A DNA stretch of 48,950 nt from contig SYEA01000048.1 in NCBI GenBank assembly GCA_005800965.1, forward strand, positions 1 to 48,950. The letters run 5' to 3'. The DNA is from Actinomycetota bacterium. GTDB taxonomy: Bacteria; Actinomycetota; Acidimicrobiia; Acidimicrobiales; Ilumatobacteraceae. Position 1 is the stretch's first letter. Each line of letters opens with the position of its first letter. The notes below the pieces were generated by a model. That model saw only the letters and a list, made by a program, of their open reading frames with translations, was not told the DNA's origin and made no database searches. Below, piece by piece: positions 16,995 through 25,495 of the stretch. The translations under genes were made by a program, and so were the position numbers.

Positions 16995-17027
16995 ACCCTA
17001 TCCCCCACTTCTCCCCACTGTCAACCA
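16995..17027 (-). promoter_or_regulatory. mraZ/dcw operon promoter with MraZ-box-like repeats
   Basis: On the minus strand, TTGACA (17019-17024) is followed by an 18-base spacer and TAGGGT (16995-17000), a good -35/-10 pair that would give a leader of about 55 nt. Three pentamers repeat every 10 bases through the promoter: TGGTT (17023-17027), TGGGG (17013-17017) and TGGGG (17003-17007). MraZ is known to bind tandem TGGGN repeats spaced by 5 bases, so autorepression by promoter occlusion is the likely arrangement. Confidence 0.75.
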
Positions 17028-17040
17028 CCCTGCCCCACGC

Positions 17041-17184
17041 AGCCCAACTGGGACCCACTCAGCACCCGGCTCGACCCACCCTGGACCCACCTTGGCCCCT
17101 GCCCGACTCCCCGTGCTGTGCCCCCGGCCTCAGCCGGGTTCACGGGGCGGGGGCCACAGCGTCGGTATCGTCGCGGGAGTGCAG
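17041..17184. other. C-rich divergent spacer with a nested inverted repeat
   Basis: The rest of the mraZ/ABC-exporter intergenic region is strongly C-biased on the plus strand, with three GACCCAC words at about 17050-17091. A nested inverted repeat lies at 17109-17147: outer arms CCCCGTG/CACGGGG (17109-17115, 17141-17147) and inner arms CCCGGC/GCCGGG (17123-17128, 17133-17138) around CTCA. It sits 37 bases before the exporter start. No T-run follows, so it looks like an operator or leader stem rather than a terminator. The exporter's promoter is not obvious. Confidence 0.5.
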
Positions 17185-19041
17185 ATGCACCCCCACGCCC
17201 TGATTCCCCGCAACGCTGCAGCGGTGTCAGGCCAGTCGCTGGAGCGTGCCACCTTGCGTCGAGTCGGTGAATTCGCCCGCCCCTACGCCACGACCATCGC
17301 TATCTTCTTGGCCGCCATCATCGCGTCGGCCGTGGTGGCCTTGGTGCCGCCATTCGTTTTTCGGGCAATCATCGATACGGCGATTCCGACCGGCAACCGC
17401 AACCAAGTGTGGTGGCTGGCGTTATTGGCCGTTACTGCTGCGTTAGTGGAAGCAGCGCTTGCCATCGTGCAGCGTTGGGGGTCGGCCCAAATCGGTGAGG
17501 GCTTGATCTATGACCTGCGGGTTGCTCTCTTCACCAAGGTGCAGCGCATGCCCATTGCATTCTTCACCCGCACCCAGACCGGGTCGCTGATTAGTCGTCT
17601 GAATAATGACGTGATCGGGGCCCAAAGTGCGGTCACTTCCACTCTGGGCACCGCGGTAAGCAACTCCATTGTGTTGGTAACCACCGTGGCAGCGATGCTC
17701 ACCCTCGAGTGGCGCCTCACGGTGTTGTCCCTGGTGGTGCTGCCGGCTTTCATCATTCCGGCACGCCGAGTTGGCAAGCGACTGCAAACCATCGCTGCCA
17801 GACAGATGGATCTCAACGCCCAGATGAACACCCAAATGCAAGAACGCTTCAACGTGGCAGGTGCGTTGCTGGTCAAGCTTTTTGGTCGCCACAAACAAGA
17901 AACTGATGCGTTCTCGGGCCGTGCCGCTGGTGTTCGCGACTCGGGGGTCTTGGCTGCAATGTACGGACGCGTATTTTTTGTGGCACTCGGTCTGGTCGGG
18001 GCGCTGGGTGCCGTAGCGGTCTATGGCATCGGCGCTCAACTCGTGGTCTCTGGCGACATCACTTCTGGCACGCTGGTGGCCCTGGCTGCACTCGTGGCCC
18101 GCGTATACATGCCACTCACCGCACTCAGCAATGCACGCGTCGAGCTGCTCACTTCGTTCGTAAGTTTTGACCGCGTATTTGAGGTGCTGGATGCACCGGT
18201 TGCCATCAGCGATCGCGCAGGTGCCTACGACTTGGTTGCACCCCAGGGTCGAATCGAGTTTGACCACGTCACGTTTCGCTATCCCCCTGCTGCATCTGTC
18301 TCGGTGCCTTCACTCGAAGCCCCTGGTGCACCAACCGGAGACCCTGATCGCGATGTGTTGCGCGATGTCTCACTCACCGTGGCGCCAGGGGAAACGGTCG
18401 CCATCGTCGGGCCTTCGGGTTCGGGCAAAACGACGTTGGCGTCGTTGATTCCGCGTCTTTACGACGCAACTGCCGGTGTCGTGCGCGTCGACGGCCACGA
18501 TGTACGTGACTTGACCGCAGATTCACTGCATGCCGCAATCGGCGTGGTGTCGCAGGACCCTCACTTGTTTCATGAAAGCATCGAGTCCAACCTGCGTTAC
18601 GCCCGGCCCACCGCCACCGACGCCGACATCGTTGCTGCCTGTGTTGGTGCGCGAATCCACGACACGATTGCTGCACTGCCAGACGGATACCAAACCGTCG
18701 TCGGCGAACGCGGCTACCGATTCTCGGGTGGCGAAAAACAGCGTTTGGCAATCGCCCGTTTGCTGCTCAAAAACCCGGTGCTCATGATTTTGGACGAGGC
18801 CACCAGCCATCTGGACAATGAAAATGAATCTCTCGTGCAGTCAGCATTGGATGAAGCAATGCGTGGTCGCACCGCCGTCGTCATTGCCCATCGCTTGTCG
18901 ACGATCATCTCCGCAGACCGCATCTTGGTGGTGGAAGATGGCCGCATCGTTGAACAAGGTAACCACTCCGAGCTCATGGCACTCGAAGGTGCCTACGCCC
19001 GCCAAGTGCACGCTGGCGAAACCACCACAACACTGCGCTAG
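17185..19041 (+). CDS. ABC exporter, fused permease and ATPase (MsbA/MDR type)
   Basis: A 618-residue half-transporter expected to work as a homodimer in the membrane; the substrate is unknown. I start it at the ATG at 17185 with GGGAG upstream; the frame is open to 16849 but would run through the mraZ promoter. Six membrane segments fall in about residues 30-310. In the ATPase domain are Walker A GPSGSGKTT, the Q-loop VVSQDPHLFHES, the signature FSGGEKQRLAIAR (a variant of LSGGQ), Walker B VLMILDEATSHLD, and the switch His in VVIAHRLST. An insert of about 25 residues with Pro/Ala precedes the Walker A strand. It is divergent from mraZ and convergent with the lplA-like gene. Confidence 0.93.
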   Translation: MHPHALIPRNAAAVSGQSLERATLRRVGEFARPYATTIAIFLAAIIASAVVALVPPFVFRAIIDTAIPTGNRNQVWWLALLAVTAALVEAALAIVQRWGSAQIGEGLIYDLRVALFTKVQRMPIAFFTRTQTGSLISRLNNDVIGAQSAVTSTLGTAVSNSIVLVTTVAAMLTLEWRLTVLSLVVLPAFIIPARRVGKRLQTIAARQMDLNAQMNTQMQERFNVAGALLVKLFGRHKQETDAFSGRAAGVRDSGVLAAMYGRVFFVALGLVGALGAVAVYGIGAQLVVSGDITSGTLVALAALVARVYMPLTALSNARVELLTSFVSFDRVFEVLDAPVAISDRAGAYDLVAPQGRIEFDHVTFRYPPAASVSVPSLEAPGAPTGDPDRDVLRDVSLTVAPGETVAIVGPSGSGKTTLASLIPRLYDATAGVVRVDGHDVRDLTADSLHAAIGVVSQDPHLFHESIESNLRYARPTATDADIVAACVGARIHDTIAALPDGYQTVVGERGYRFSGGEKQRLAIARLLLKNPVLMILDEATSHLDNENESLVQSALDEAMRGRTAVVIAHRLSTIISADRILVVEDGRIVEQGNHSELMALEGAYARQVHAGETTTTLR

Positions 19042-19073
19042 CCCAATTACATCAGTTGTCTCCGGGGCGACGG

Positions 19074-19748
19074 TCAGCCCAGCTTTGTCGCCAAAGCAGT
19101 GGCTGCTCGGTGGCCCGCGTCGTCGAGCGCATCGCCGACACCGCACGCATCGCGCAAGGTTGTCGGCACCGCCACCGCCAGTAACGACTCGTGCAATGCA
19201 ATGTCGATAGCACGAAACAACGTGCACTGAAATCGGGCGGCATCCTTGGTGCGTCGTTGCGAAATGCCGACAACTTTTTTGCCAGACCCGCTCCCCGATT
19301 CGCTGCGTAGCACTTCGCCAGGGCCGACTGCGGCAAAACACACGCTGCGCTCCAGCGCACTAGCCGCCAACTTATTGCGGTGCACCCACCAGGAATGCGT
19401 TGCATCCACTTGTTGCAACACGTCGCACCACACTTCACCCACCCACCATGTGGCTCGCTCCACGTCGTCGTGCCATAGTGGATGTCCGCGTGGCACCGTC
19501 ACGTCGATCCACACGTGATCATGTGGCTGCAAGATCACGATTCCGCCACCGCTACGCCGTCGCACCACGTCGAAACCCTGGTCGTTTGCGCGATCAACGT
19601 TCACGATGTCTTGGGCCTGCGTACTGCCAAGTACTACTGCGGCACGGGTGATCGCAAGCATTTCCACTCCTGCCAGCGCCGCGATCGGGCGATGGTGCAA
19701 TGTTGCAACATCACCATCTATGCGACGCACGTTCGCCGCGTCGCTCAT
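19074..19748 (-). CDS. Lipoate--protein ligase family protein (BPL_LplA_LipB domain)
   Basis: A predicted cytoplasmic enzyme that attaches lipoate (or octanoate) to lipoyl domains. The protein has 224 residues from the ATG at 19748, which overlaps the HNH gene stop as ATGA. Visible motifs are RRRSGGGIVILQPHDHVWID, the substrate-binding RRSGGG turn of LplA, and KKVVGISQRRTK, carrying the lysine of the GxKixGsaqr motif. It lacks the extra C-terminal domain of E. coli LplA. It could act as an octanoyltransferase instead. It is last in a gene set with HNH nuclease and acyl-CoA dehydrogenase. Confidence 0.8.
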   Translation of the reverse strand: MSDAANVRRIDGDVATLHHRPIAALAGVEMLAITRAAVVLGSTQAQDIVNVDRANDQGFDVVRRRSGGGIVILQPHDHVWIDVTVPRGHPLWHDDVERATWWVGEVWCDVLQQVDATHSWWVHRNKLAASALERSVCFAAVGPGEVLRSESGSGSGKKVVGISQRRTKDAARFQCTLFRAIDIALHESLLAVAVPTTLRDACGVGDALDDAGHRAATALATKLG

Positions 19749-20242
19749 GAAGCGATGGACAGGTACTGCTTCCAGGCCTCCGGCACCTTTTGTACCGACA
19801 CGGTGATCCACGCCAGATCACGCGGCAAGTGTGGCGTCTTAGCCAAAATCATCCCCGCTTCTTTGGGTGTGCGGTCGCGTTTGTGCAAGTTGCAGGTGCG
19901 ACACGCTGCTGCCACGTTTTCCCAAGCGTGCTCGCCACCCCGCGACTTGGGCATCACATGATCAATGGAATCAGCCGGCCGACCGCAGTACTGACACTTG
20001 TAGCCGTCGCGTGCAAACACAGCACGACGTGACAACGCCGTGCGCCGACGAAACGGGGCTCGCACGACGTAATTGAGACGAATCACCAATGGTGCTCGCA
20101 TCACCAATGTTTCGGCACGTACTTCGGTGCCGTCATCTTCGATGATCTCAGCTTTTTCAGACAGCACCAGACAGATTGCTCGTCGCGCCGAAACCACACT
20201 CAACGGCTCGAATGTTGCATTGAGGACGAGCGCGCTTCTCAT
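19745..20242 (-). CDS. HNH endonuclease
   Basis: A 165-residue protein with a C-terminal HNH domain. The zinc pair CQYCGRP and CRTCNLHKRDRTP flank the catalytic SIDHVMPKSRGGEHAWENV (DH of the HNH core), with the final N and H in place. The N-terminal half (ALVLNATFEPLSVVSARRAI, then an all-beta segment) is the conserved part of a widespread actinobacterial family often labelled McrA-like. The start is the ATG at 20242 (MRSALVLN); the upstream in-frame start would overlap the preceding gene. No methyltransferase lies nearby, so a restriction role is not supported; repair or housekeeping is more likely. Confidence 0.88.
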   Translation of the reverse strand: MRSALVLNATFEPLSVVSARRAICLVLSEKAEIIEDDGTEVRAETLVMRAPLVIRLNYVVRAPFRRRTALSRRAVFARDGYKCQYCGRPADSIDHVMPKSRGGEHAWENVAAACRTCNLHKRDRTPKEAGMILAKTPHLPRDLAWITVSVQKVPEAWKQYLSIAS

Positions 20243-20246
20243 GTCA

Positions 20247-20519
20247 CTACGCCCTGGGTCTTTTTCTACTTTGATGGCGCCGATAGCCACGACACCACGC
20301 CAGGTAGGTCACCATGTCGTTGGCCGTAGGTCGGTGCATGGCATCACCGTACTGCGTCTCCATACGGAAGCGTAAGTACCGCGCGTCGGGTATCGGCAGG
20401 AACGGTGCCCGATGCCACCAGCCGTTTGGTGCCAACCGAAAAATCTGACCTACTGCCGTTGACCACAGCCCTGGTCGCCGAGCGACTGCCGTAGCTGCTT
20501 TGAACCACGATGACTTCAT
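20247..20519 (-). CDS. Small conserved-looking hypothetical protein
   Basis: A 90-residue basic protein that I do not recognise. It starts with an ATG eight bases after the acyl-CoA dehydrogenase stop and ends four bases before the HNH gene, so it is packed like a true operon member. It is rich in W, R and P (WWHRAPFLPIPDARYLRFRM) and has no signal peptide or membrane segment. The pattern PIPDARYLRFRMETQYGD looks like a folded, conserved core. Function unknown. Confidence 0.7.
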   Translation of the reverse strand: MKSSWFKAATAVARRPGLWSTAVGQIFRLAPNGWWHRAPFLPIPDARYLRFRMETQYGDAMHRPTANDMVTYLAWCRGYRRHQSRKRPRA

Positions 20520-20527
20520 GGCGCTGC

Positions 20528-21748
20528 TCAGTTCGGTTTTGGTTCTTTCGGCAGGCCAAGCACCATTTCACCGATGATGTTGCGCTGAATCTGTGACGAG
20601 CCTGCGTAAATCGTTCCGGCTCGTGCATTTAGAAACGTCATGGCCCAACTCATGCTCGAGTTTGCAGCACCAGGGTCGTCGGTTTGAAATGCCGTGCTTG
20701 GCTTGCGTCCGACGGGAATCATTGCATCCATCCCCATGATGTCGATTGCCAGTTCCGTTGACTTGGTGTGATACTCGCTCCAGTAGAGCTTTGACACCGC
20801 GCCATCGGGGCCAGGGTGATGGCCTGCCAAAAACTTGGTCAGCGTGCGCCGCCCGAGATACTTCATGATCTGCACCTTCGTGTAGCACCACGCCAGTCGC
20901 TGACGGATTCGTGGATCGTTGACGACACCACGCTCGGTGGCAAGCGCAACGAGACGGTCGAACTCGGCTTCGTATCGGATTGGCCCGGTGGCTGCGGCTT
21001 CGCCGCGTTCAAAACCCAACAGCGCCATCGCAATAGCCCAACCGTTGTTGACACCACCAACCACGTTGTCTTTCGGCACGCGCACGTCGGTGTAGAACAC
21101 CTCGTTGAACTCGCTCTCGCCCGAAATCATCTTGATCGGACGCACCTCGATGCCGGGTTGACGCATGTCAACGAGCATGAACGAAATACCCTTGTGCTTG
21201 GCCACCGTCGCGTCGGTGCGCGCCAACGTAAAGATGTGAGTGGCGAGATGCCCGGCTGAGGTCCAGATTTTTTGACCGTTCAGCACCCATTCATCGCCGT
21301 CCAATTCGGCCTTCAGACCGACGTTGCTCAAGTCGCTACCAGCATTTGGTTCGCTATAGCCCTGGCACCAGATGTCGTCACCGGCAATGATGCGCGGCAA
21401 GTAGTAACGCTTTTGTTCTTCGCTGCCGAACAGCAAAAGTGTGTTGCCCAACATCTGGATACCGAACACATCGTTCATCGCCCCGGTCGGCACCCCGGCG
21501 CGGGCGAACTCTTCAGCGACAATCACTTGTTCGAGTGCCGACAATCCGCCGCCACCGTAGGCCGCAGGCCAACCCGGTGCCAGATAGCCGCTTTGGGCGA
21601 GATGCACTCGCCACTGAGCGATAAAAGTTTCGAGTTCCTGGCCGTCGAGGCCACCGATGCCCTTCCAGCTGGCAGGTAATTTTTCGGCGAGAAAGGCCTG
21701 TACCTTTTCGCGGTAGGCCTCGGCTTCAGGGGTATAGGTCGGACGCAT
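20528..21748 (-). CDS. Acyl-CoA dehydrogenase
   Basis: An FAD enzyme that introduces the alpha-beta double bond in an acyl-CoA; the chain specificity is unknown. The protein has 406 residues from the ATG at 21748 (MRPTYTPEAEAYREKVQAFL). The family signatures are WCQGYSEPNAGSDL, NGQKIWTSAGHLATHIF, GWAIAMALLGFERG, and near the C-terminus GTIYAGSSQIQRNIIGEMVLGLP. The middle of the protein matches the long actinobacterial ACAD type used for branched-chain or steroid-like acyl-CoAs. The catalytic base cannot be placed with confidence by eye. It begins 47 bases after the ROK kinase gene. Confidence 0.93.
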   Translation of the reverse strand: MRPTYTPEAEAYREKVQAFLAEKLPASWKGIGGLDGQELETFIAQWRVHLAQSGYLAPGWPAAYGGGGLSALEQVIVAEEFARAGVPTGAMNDVFGIQMLGNTLLLFGSEEQKRYYLPRIIAGDDIWCQGYSEPNAGSDLSNVGLKAELDGDEWVLNGQKIWTSAGHLATHIFTLARTDATVAKHKGISFMLVDMRQPGIEVRPIKMISGESEFNEVFYTDVRVPKDNVVGGVNNGWAIAMALLGFERGEAAATGPIRYEAEFDRLVALATERGVVNDPRIRQRLAWCYTKVQIMKYLGRRTLTKFLAGHHPGPDGAVSKLYWSEYHTKSTELAIDIMGMDAMIPVGRKPSTAFQTDDPGAANSSMSWAMTFLNARAGTIYAGSSQIQRNIIGEMVLGLPKEPKPN

Positions 21749-21795
21749 ATCGCCGACGCTAGTTGAGCGCCCCAATCACGTCAGCACCGAGCCCG

Positions 21796-22656
21796 CTACG
21801 CCAATTTGCGTCGGGCAATTGCTGCAGCGCCCACGAGTGGCGCATCGCCACCCAGGCCTGCAGGCAACAGCCGGACGCCGCGGGCAAAATCGATGGCGGC
21901 ATATCGATCTGCTTCGGATTGCGCGGCACGAAAAAATGGTTCGCCAAAACCCAGGGCCACCGAGCCACCGATGACTGCCAAGCGCAGGTCCAACAGCGCA
22001 GCCACTGATGCCACTGCCCGACCGACATACATGCCGGTCTGCTCAACGACATGGGCGGGTGCATCGGCCGCTTGTTGGCCAGTCATTTCAGCGATGGCCG
22101 TGCCAGATGCGACGGCTTCAAGACAACCGCGTGCCCCGCACTTACACAGCCGACCATTGGGCACCACACAGATATGGCCGATATGGCCGGCGTTGCCACT
22201 GTCGCCATCAAGCAGCCTGCCGTCGGCGATGATGCCCCCACCCACCCCAGTAGACACCACCATGCCGATGACATCACGGCATCCCACTGCTGACCCACAC
22301 CAGGTTTCGCCGAGCACGACTGCTTTAGCGTCGTTGTCAACGAACGTTGCCAGACCGGTGAGTTCAGCCAACGATGATCGCAACGCAAAGTTGCGCCACG
22401 ACGGAATGCTCAGTGTCGACACCTTGTCGCCGTTGTCAGACATCGGCCCACCCGCGCCGACACCGCAAGCAATCAACTGCAGGTGTGCTGCGTCGGCTGT
22501 TACTCGACCAACCAACCCGGAAAGGGCGTCCCACACTTGCGTCGGGGGTGTTGCGCAGCGTTCTTGGGCAAGCACTCGCCCATCGAGCGACACCACACCG
22601 CACGACAACTTGGTTCCGCCGATATCCACGGCCAAATAGGCACGCTCGGCGGTCAT
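21796..22656 (-). CDS. ROK family sugar kinase
   Basis: A 286-residue ROK kinase, probably a glucokinase or N-acylhexosamine kinase. The N-terminal phosphate loop is LAVDIGGTKLSCGVV. The ROK zinc motif is CVVPNGRLCKCGARGCLEA, with the CxCGxxGCxE core. The sugar-binding region includes FVDNDAKAVVLGE and VVSTGVGGGIIADG. There is no N-terminal winged helix, so it is an enzyme rather than a ROK repressor. A second ROK kinase lies at 30770-31654. It follows the DUF3040 gene by 10 bases. Confidence 0.88.
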   Translation of the reverse strand: MTAERAYLAVDIGGTKLSCGVVSLDGRVLAQERCATPPTQVWDALSGLVGRVTADAAHLQLIACGVGAGGPMSDNGDKVSTLSIPSWRNFALRSSLAELTGLATFVDNDAKAVVLGETWCGSAVGCRDVIGMVVSTGVGGGIIADGRLLDGDSGNAGHIGHICVVPNGRLCKCGARGCLEAVASGTAIAEMTGQQAADAPAHVVEQTGMYVGRAVASVAALLDLRLAVIGGSVALGFGEPFFRAAQSEADRYAAIDFARGVRLLPAGLGGDAPLVGAAAIARRKLA

Positions 22657-22666
22657 GACGAGATGT

Positions 22667-23020
22667 TTACTGGTCGCGGCCCATCTTGTCGCGCATTTGT
22701 TTGGCGTTTTCGCGTGTGGTGCGCAACATGGTGGCGAAGTCGCTCAGACCCACCTTGCCTACGGCACGCAGTTCGCGTTCGATAACCAGCACACAGCCAA
22801 GCATGAGCGCAAAGCCAGCGAAGCCCGCTGCAAAATGAATTTGCAAACCAACGAACACCAACGCCAACGACGCCACTGCCCCAAGGGCAGCCAAGCGCAC
22901 TTTTTTTACTGCGGGTCGGTACAAGCCCGATGGCGACACTGCTTGAGCGAAACGCTCGTCGCTTTCTAGTTGCGCTTCGATCTGGCGGAGAATCTGTTGT
23001 TCATTGTCTGACAACGGCAC
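22667..23020 (-). CDS. DUF3040 membrane protein
   Basis: A 117-residue protein of the actinobacterial DUF3040 family. I place the start at the GTG at 23020, giving MPLSDNEQQILRQIEAQL, the typical family opening, with GAGG about 8 bases upstream; a GTG three codons earlier is less likely. Two membrane helices lie at about residues 42-58 and 60-80, followed by a basic, charged C-terminus (LRTTRENAKQMRDKMGRDQ). Function unknown. Confidence 0.88.
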   Translation of the reverse strand: MPLSDNEQQILRQIEAQLESDERFAQAVSPSGLYRPAVKKVRLAALGAVASLALVFVGLQIHFAAGFAGFALMLGCVLVIERELRAVGKVGLSDFATMLRTTRENAKQMRDKMGRDQ

Positions 23021-23066
23021 GTTACGCACCTCGTGGGGCTAGGGCGTCAAACTTCATGAGACCTAA

Positions 23067-23095
23067 ACATTAGTAGCGCCGTGTGATGTTGTCAC
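23067..23095 (-). promoter_or_regulatory. Candidate promoter for the DUF3040/ROK genes
   Basis: On the minus strand GTGACA (23090-23095) and TAATGT (23067-23072) are separated by 17 bases, in the gap after the dinB stop. The -35 differs from TTGACA at one base; the -10 is weaker. This is a motif match only. Confidence 0.35.
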
Positions 23096-24366
23096 CCCCT
23101 GCGTGGGCCCCATGGTGTGCTTTGGGTCTCGTCAGAAACGCCCGTGGTTATGGCGCTATCGCCGAACTTTTCTCGAATCTGGTCAATGGCCAGTGATGCC
23201 GTACGCCACTCCGATTCCGCAATTTTTTCGGGCTCGTCAAACAGGCTCAACTGGGTTTCGGGCAGCCCAAAATTTCGCACGCTCACCCCCGCCAACCGGA
23301 TGCCTTCGTGGACTTCTACATCCTCGAGCAGATCATCGATGATGGCGATGATTGCCTGGCTCGTGTCGACTGGTGGCTCAACGGTACGCGAACGCGACAT
23401 GTTGCGTAAGTCGCCGTAACGAATCTTGAGTGTGACCGTGAGTGCAGCCAGCCCCTGCTCACGACAGCGCCGTGCCACGGTGTCTGCCATCTGCAACAAA
23501 TGTCGCCGTAGTTCAAGCGGGTCGGTCACATCGTCACCAAAGGTTTCTTCACTGCCGATGGACTTGGCCTCGCGGTCAGGCTCGACATCGCGGTCATCGA
23601 GTGCATTGCTCAGCTCAAACAAATGCTCGGCCTGGTTGGCACCCACTGCCAACGCAAGAAGGCGCGGTTCGCATGCCGCGATATCACCGACGGTCTTCAT
23701 CCCAACGCTGTGCAACTTTTCGAGTGTGACCGGCCCGACACCCCAGAGCATTCCGACATCCAGCGGATGCAAAAACTCAAGCTCGGCACCTGGCGCAACC
23801 TCGAACACTCCGGGGCCAGGGTTGATTCGTTCGCGCGTGGCCCGTGGCTTGGCAAATTCTGTTGCCAGTTTGGCGATGAACTTGTTCGTAGCAATTCCAA
23901 CACTGCACGCCAAACCAACCTGTGTGCGCACCGCCTCGCGCACTTGTTGTGCCACGGTATGAGCATCACCGAAGATTCGCTGAGCGCCCGTGACGTCAAG
24001 AAATGCTTCATCAAGCGACAAGCCTTCGACTAATGGCGTGTACTGGCGAAACACGTCAAACACTTGTGCGCTGATCTCGCTGTAGAAGTCGTGGTCACCG
24101 TCCAAAAACACTGCATGGTTGCACAACCGATGGGCGTGCGCTGAAGCCATCGCCGAGCGCACACCGAATTGCCGCGCTTCGTATGACGCAGCTGCCACCA
24201 CGCCACGTTTTGCCGAGCCACCCACCACGACGGGCTTGCCGACCAGCTCGGGTCGCCGCAACAACTCACACGCCACAAAGAAAGCGTTCATATCCACGTG
24301 CAAGATTCGCCGCGGGCTGCCGTTTGCTCCTGGCGTGACGGGTGACCGTTGAGGTGTCACCGACAT
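23092..24366 (-). CDS. dinB: DNA polymerase IV (Y family)
   Basis: A translesion polymerase of 424 residues. I start it at the ATG at 24366; the longer frame adds Arg/His-rich non-homologous residues. Catalytic residues are D25 in LHVDMNAFF and D119/E120 in SLDEAFLDV (117-125). The thumb and little-finger regions include VGIATNKFIAKLATEFAKP, LWGVGPVTLEKLHSVGMKTVGD (as GVGPVTLEKL and GMKTVGD) and SIGSEETFGDDV. The near-C-terminal QLSLF is a beta-clamp binding motif. It is divergent from the gene at 24390 with only 23 bases between the starts, so their promoters must overlap. Confidence 0.96.
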   Translation of the reverse strand: MSVTPQRSPVTPGANGSPRRILHVDMNAFFVACELLRRPELVGKPVVVGGSAKRGVVAAASYEARQFGVRSAMASAHAHRLCNHAVFLDGDHDFYSEISAQVFDVFRQYTPLVEGLSLDEAFLDVTGAQRIFGDAHTVAQQVREAVRTQVGLACSVGIATNKFIAKLATEFAKPRATRERINPGPGVFEVAPGAELEFLHPLDVGMLWGVGPVTLEKLHSVGMKTVGDIAACEPRLLALAVGANQAEHLFELSNALDDRDVEPDREAKSIGSEETFGDDVTDPLELRRHLLQMADTVARRCREQGLAALTVTLKIRYGDLRNMSRSRTVEPPVDTSQAIIAIIDDLLEDVEVHEGIRLAGVSVRNFGLPETQLSLFDEPEKIAESEWRTASLAIDQIREKFGDSAITTGVSDETQSTPWGPRRG

Positions 24367-24389
24367 GAGGGCAACGCTAGTAATACCGT

Positions 24390-24662
24390 ATGAGGGCGAT
24401 GAACGACCGACCACTTTCTGCTTTGCCATCGCGTGCAGCACGCACCGTTGCCTTCGGCGCAATCGTGGTGTCGGGCTTCGCTGGCGGCACCATCGGTTAT
24501 GCGCTCGTTGATGTGCAGTGTGACGGTGTCTGTGCAACATCTTCGGGTGTGGCGATGTTGATTGGCGCAACAAGTTTTGCTGCAGGCATCGCAGTGGTAG
24601 CCGTGCTTGGGCTACGAGCAATGGGTGAATGGCGCGAGCGCGGCGACCAGCAAGTGCAATAA
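24390..24662 (+). CDS. Small two-helix membrane protein, unknown function
   Basis: A 90-residue protein (82-87 if a later ATG at 24399 is used). Two hydrophobic helices at about residues 20-42 (VAFGAIVVSGFAGGTIGYAL) and 51-76 are joined by a short Cys-containing loop (VQCDGVCATSS), and a charged tail follows. It is not recognised as a named family. TAATAC directly upstream (24381-24386) resembles a -10, which would give a very short or absent leader. The next gene begins 16 bases downstream, so they are probably cotranscribed. Confidence 0.65.
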   Translation: MRAMNDRPLSALPSRAARTVAFGAIVVSGFAGGTIGYALVDVQCDGVCATSSGVAMLIGATSFAAGIAVVAVLGLRAMGEWRERGDQQVQ

Positions 24663-24678
24663 GTTGAACGAGCCGCCG

Positions 24679-25473
24679 ATGACTGCCGACCTATTGACCC
24701 TGGCGCAAAGCCTTGCCCGCCGAGCCGGCACCCAGGCCCGCATCGGGCGCAGCCAAGGGATGCAGGTCGTGGGCACCAAGCTCACCAACACCGACATGGT
24801 GACCAAGTTCGATCGCGAAGCCGAGGCGATGATCATTGCCGGGTTGCGTGCTGCACGACCAGACGACTCGATTGTCGGCGAAGAAGGCGGCGGCCACCGC
24901 GGCACAAGCGGAGTCGAGTGGCATGTCGACCCCATCGATGGAACCACGAGCTTTATGTATGGGCTGCCAACGTGGTGCGTGTCGATCGGCGCGCAAGATT
25001 CTGACGGTGCACTCGTTGGCGCCGTGTTTCTGCCCGACCTCGACGAAATGTTCGCCGCCCGACGCGGCCACGGTGCCACGCTCAACGACGCCCCGCTGCA
25101 CTGTTCAGGTTTGTCTGACGTAAGCAAGGCACTAGTGGCAACCGGATTTAGTTACACCCCCGCCCAGCGCACGGTGCAGTCGCGCCGCTTGACCGAATTC
25201 ATCCATCGCATTCGTGATGTGCGGCGCATGGGTGCTGCCGCAATTGATATCTGCTTCGTGGCTTGTGGGCGCCTCGACGCCTACTTCGAAGAAAACCTGC
25301 ACTCTTGGGACATCCTTGCTGCTGAACTCATCGCCCGCGAGGCTGGTGCGCGCGGCGGCGATTTCAGTGGCGGCCCGCTGCGCCCACCCGAAGTGCTGGT
25401 CGCGACCCCAGGTGTGTTTGATGCACTCTCGGCAATGCTGGTGGATGCTGCACGCAAACACCCACACGCCTGA
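24679..25473 (+). CDS. Inositol monophosphatase family protein (possible histidinol phosphatase)
   Basis: A Mg-dependent phosphatase of 264 residues. The family metal site is clear: GEEGG (about 73-77), DPIDGTTSFMYGLP (about 87-100), and the C-terminal WDILAAELIAREAGA (about 210-224). Together these are the two IMPase signatures. Actinobacterial members of this family act as inositol-phosphate phosphatases, HisN histidinol phosphatases or CysQ; the sequence alone does not separate them. The ATG at 24679 is chosen over an upstream frame overlapping the previous gene. Confidence 0.9.
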   Translation: MTADLLTLAQSLARRAGTQARIGRSQGMQVVGTKLTNTDMVTKFDREAEAMIIAGLRAARPDDSIVGEEGGGHRGTSGVEWHVDPIDGTTSFMYGLPTWCVSIGAQDSDGALVGAVFLPDLDEMFAARRGHGATLNDAPLHCSGLSDVSKALVATGFSYTPAQRTVQSRRLTEFIHRIRDVRRMGAAAIDICFVACGRLDAYFEENLHSWDILAAELIAREAGARGGDFSGGPLRPPEVLVATPGVFDALSAMLVDAARKHPHA

Positions 25474-25495
25474 CTAGCCACTACCTTGGGGCGTC

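Noticed and set aside
16849..17184. N-terminal extension of the ABC exporter
   Set aside because: The extension is Pro/His/Ser low-complexity sequence that would overlap the mraZ start and promoter; the ATG at 17185 has a ribosome-binding site.
19745..20242. Restriction-modification system
   Set aside because: Only an HNH nuclease is present; there is no methyltransferase, specificity subunit or mobile-element signature nearby.
21806..22639. 277-residue plus-strand reading frame opposite the ROK kinase
   Set aside because: Antisense to the ROK zinc and phosphate motifs; composition typical of a shadow frame.
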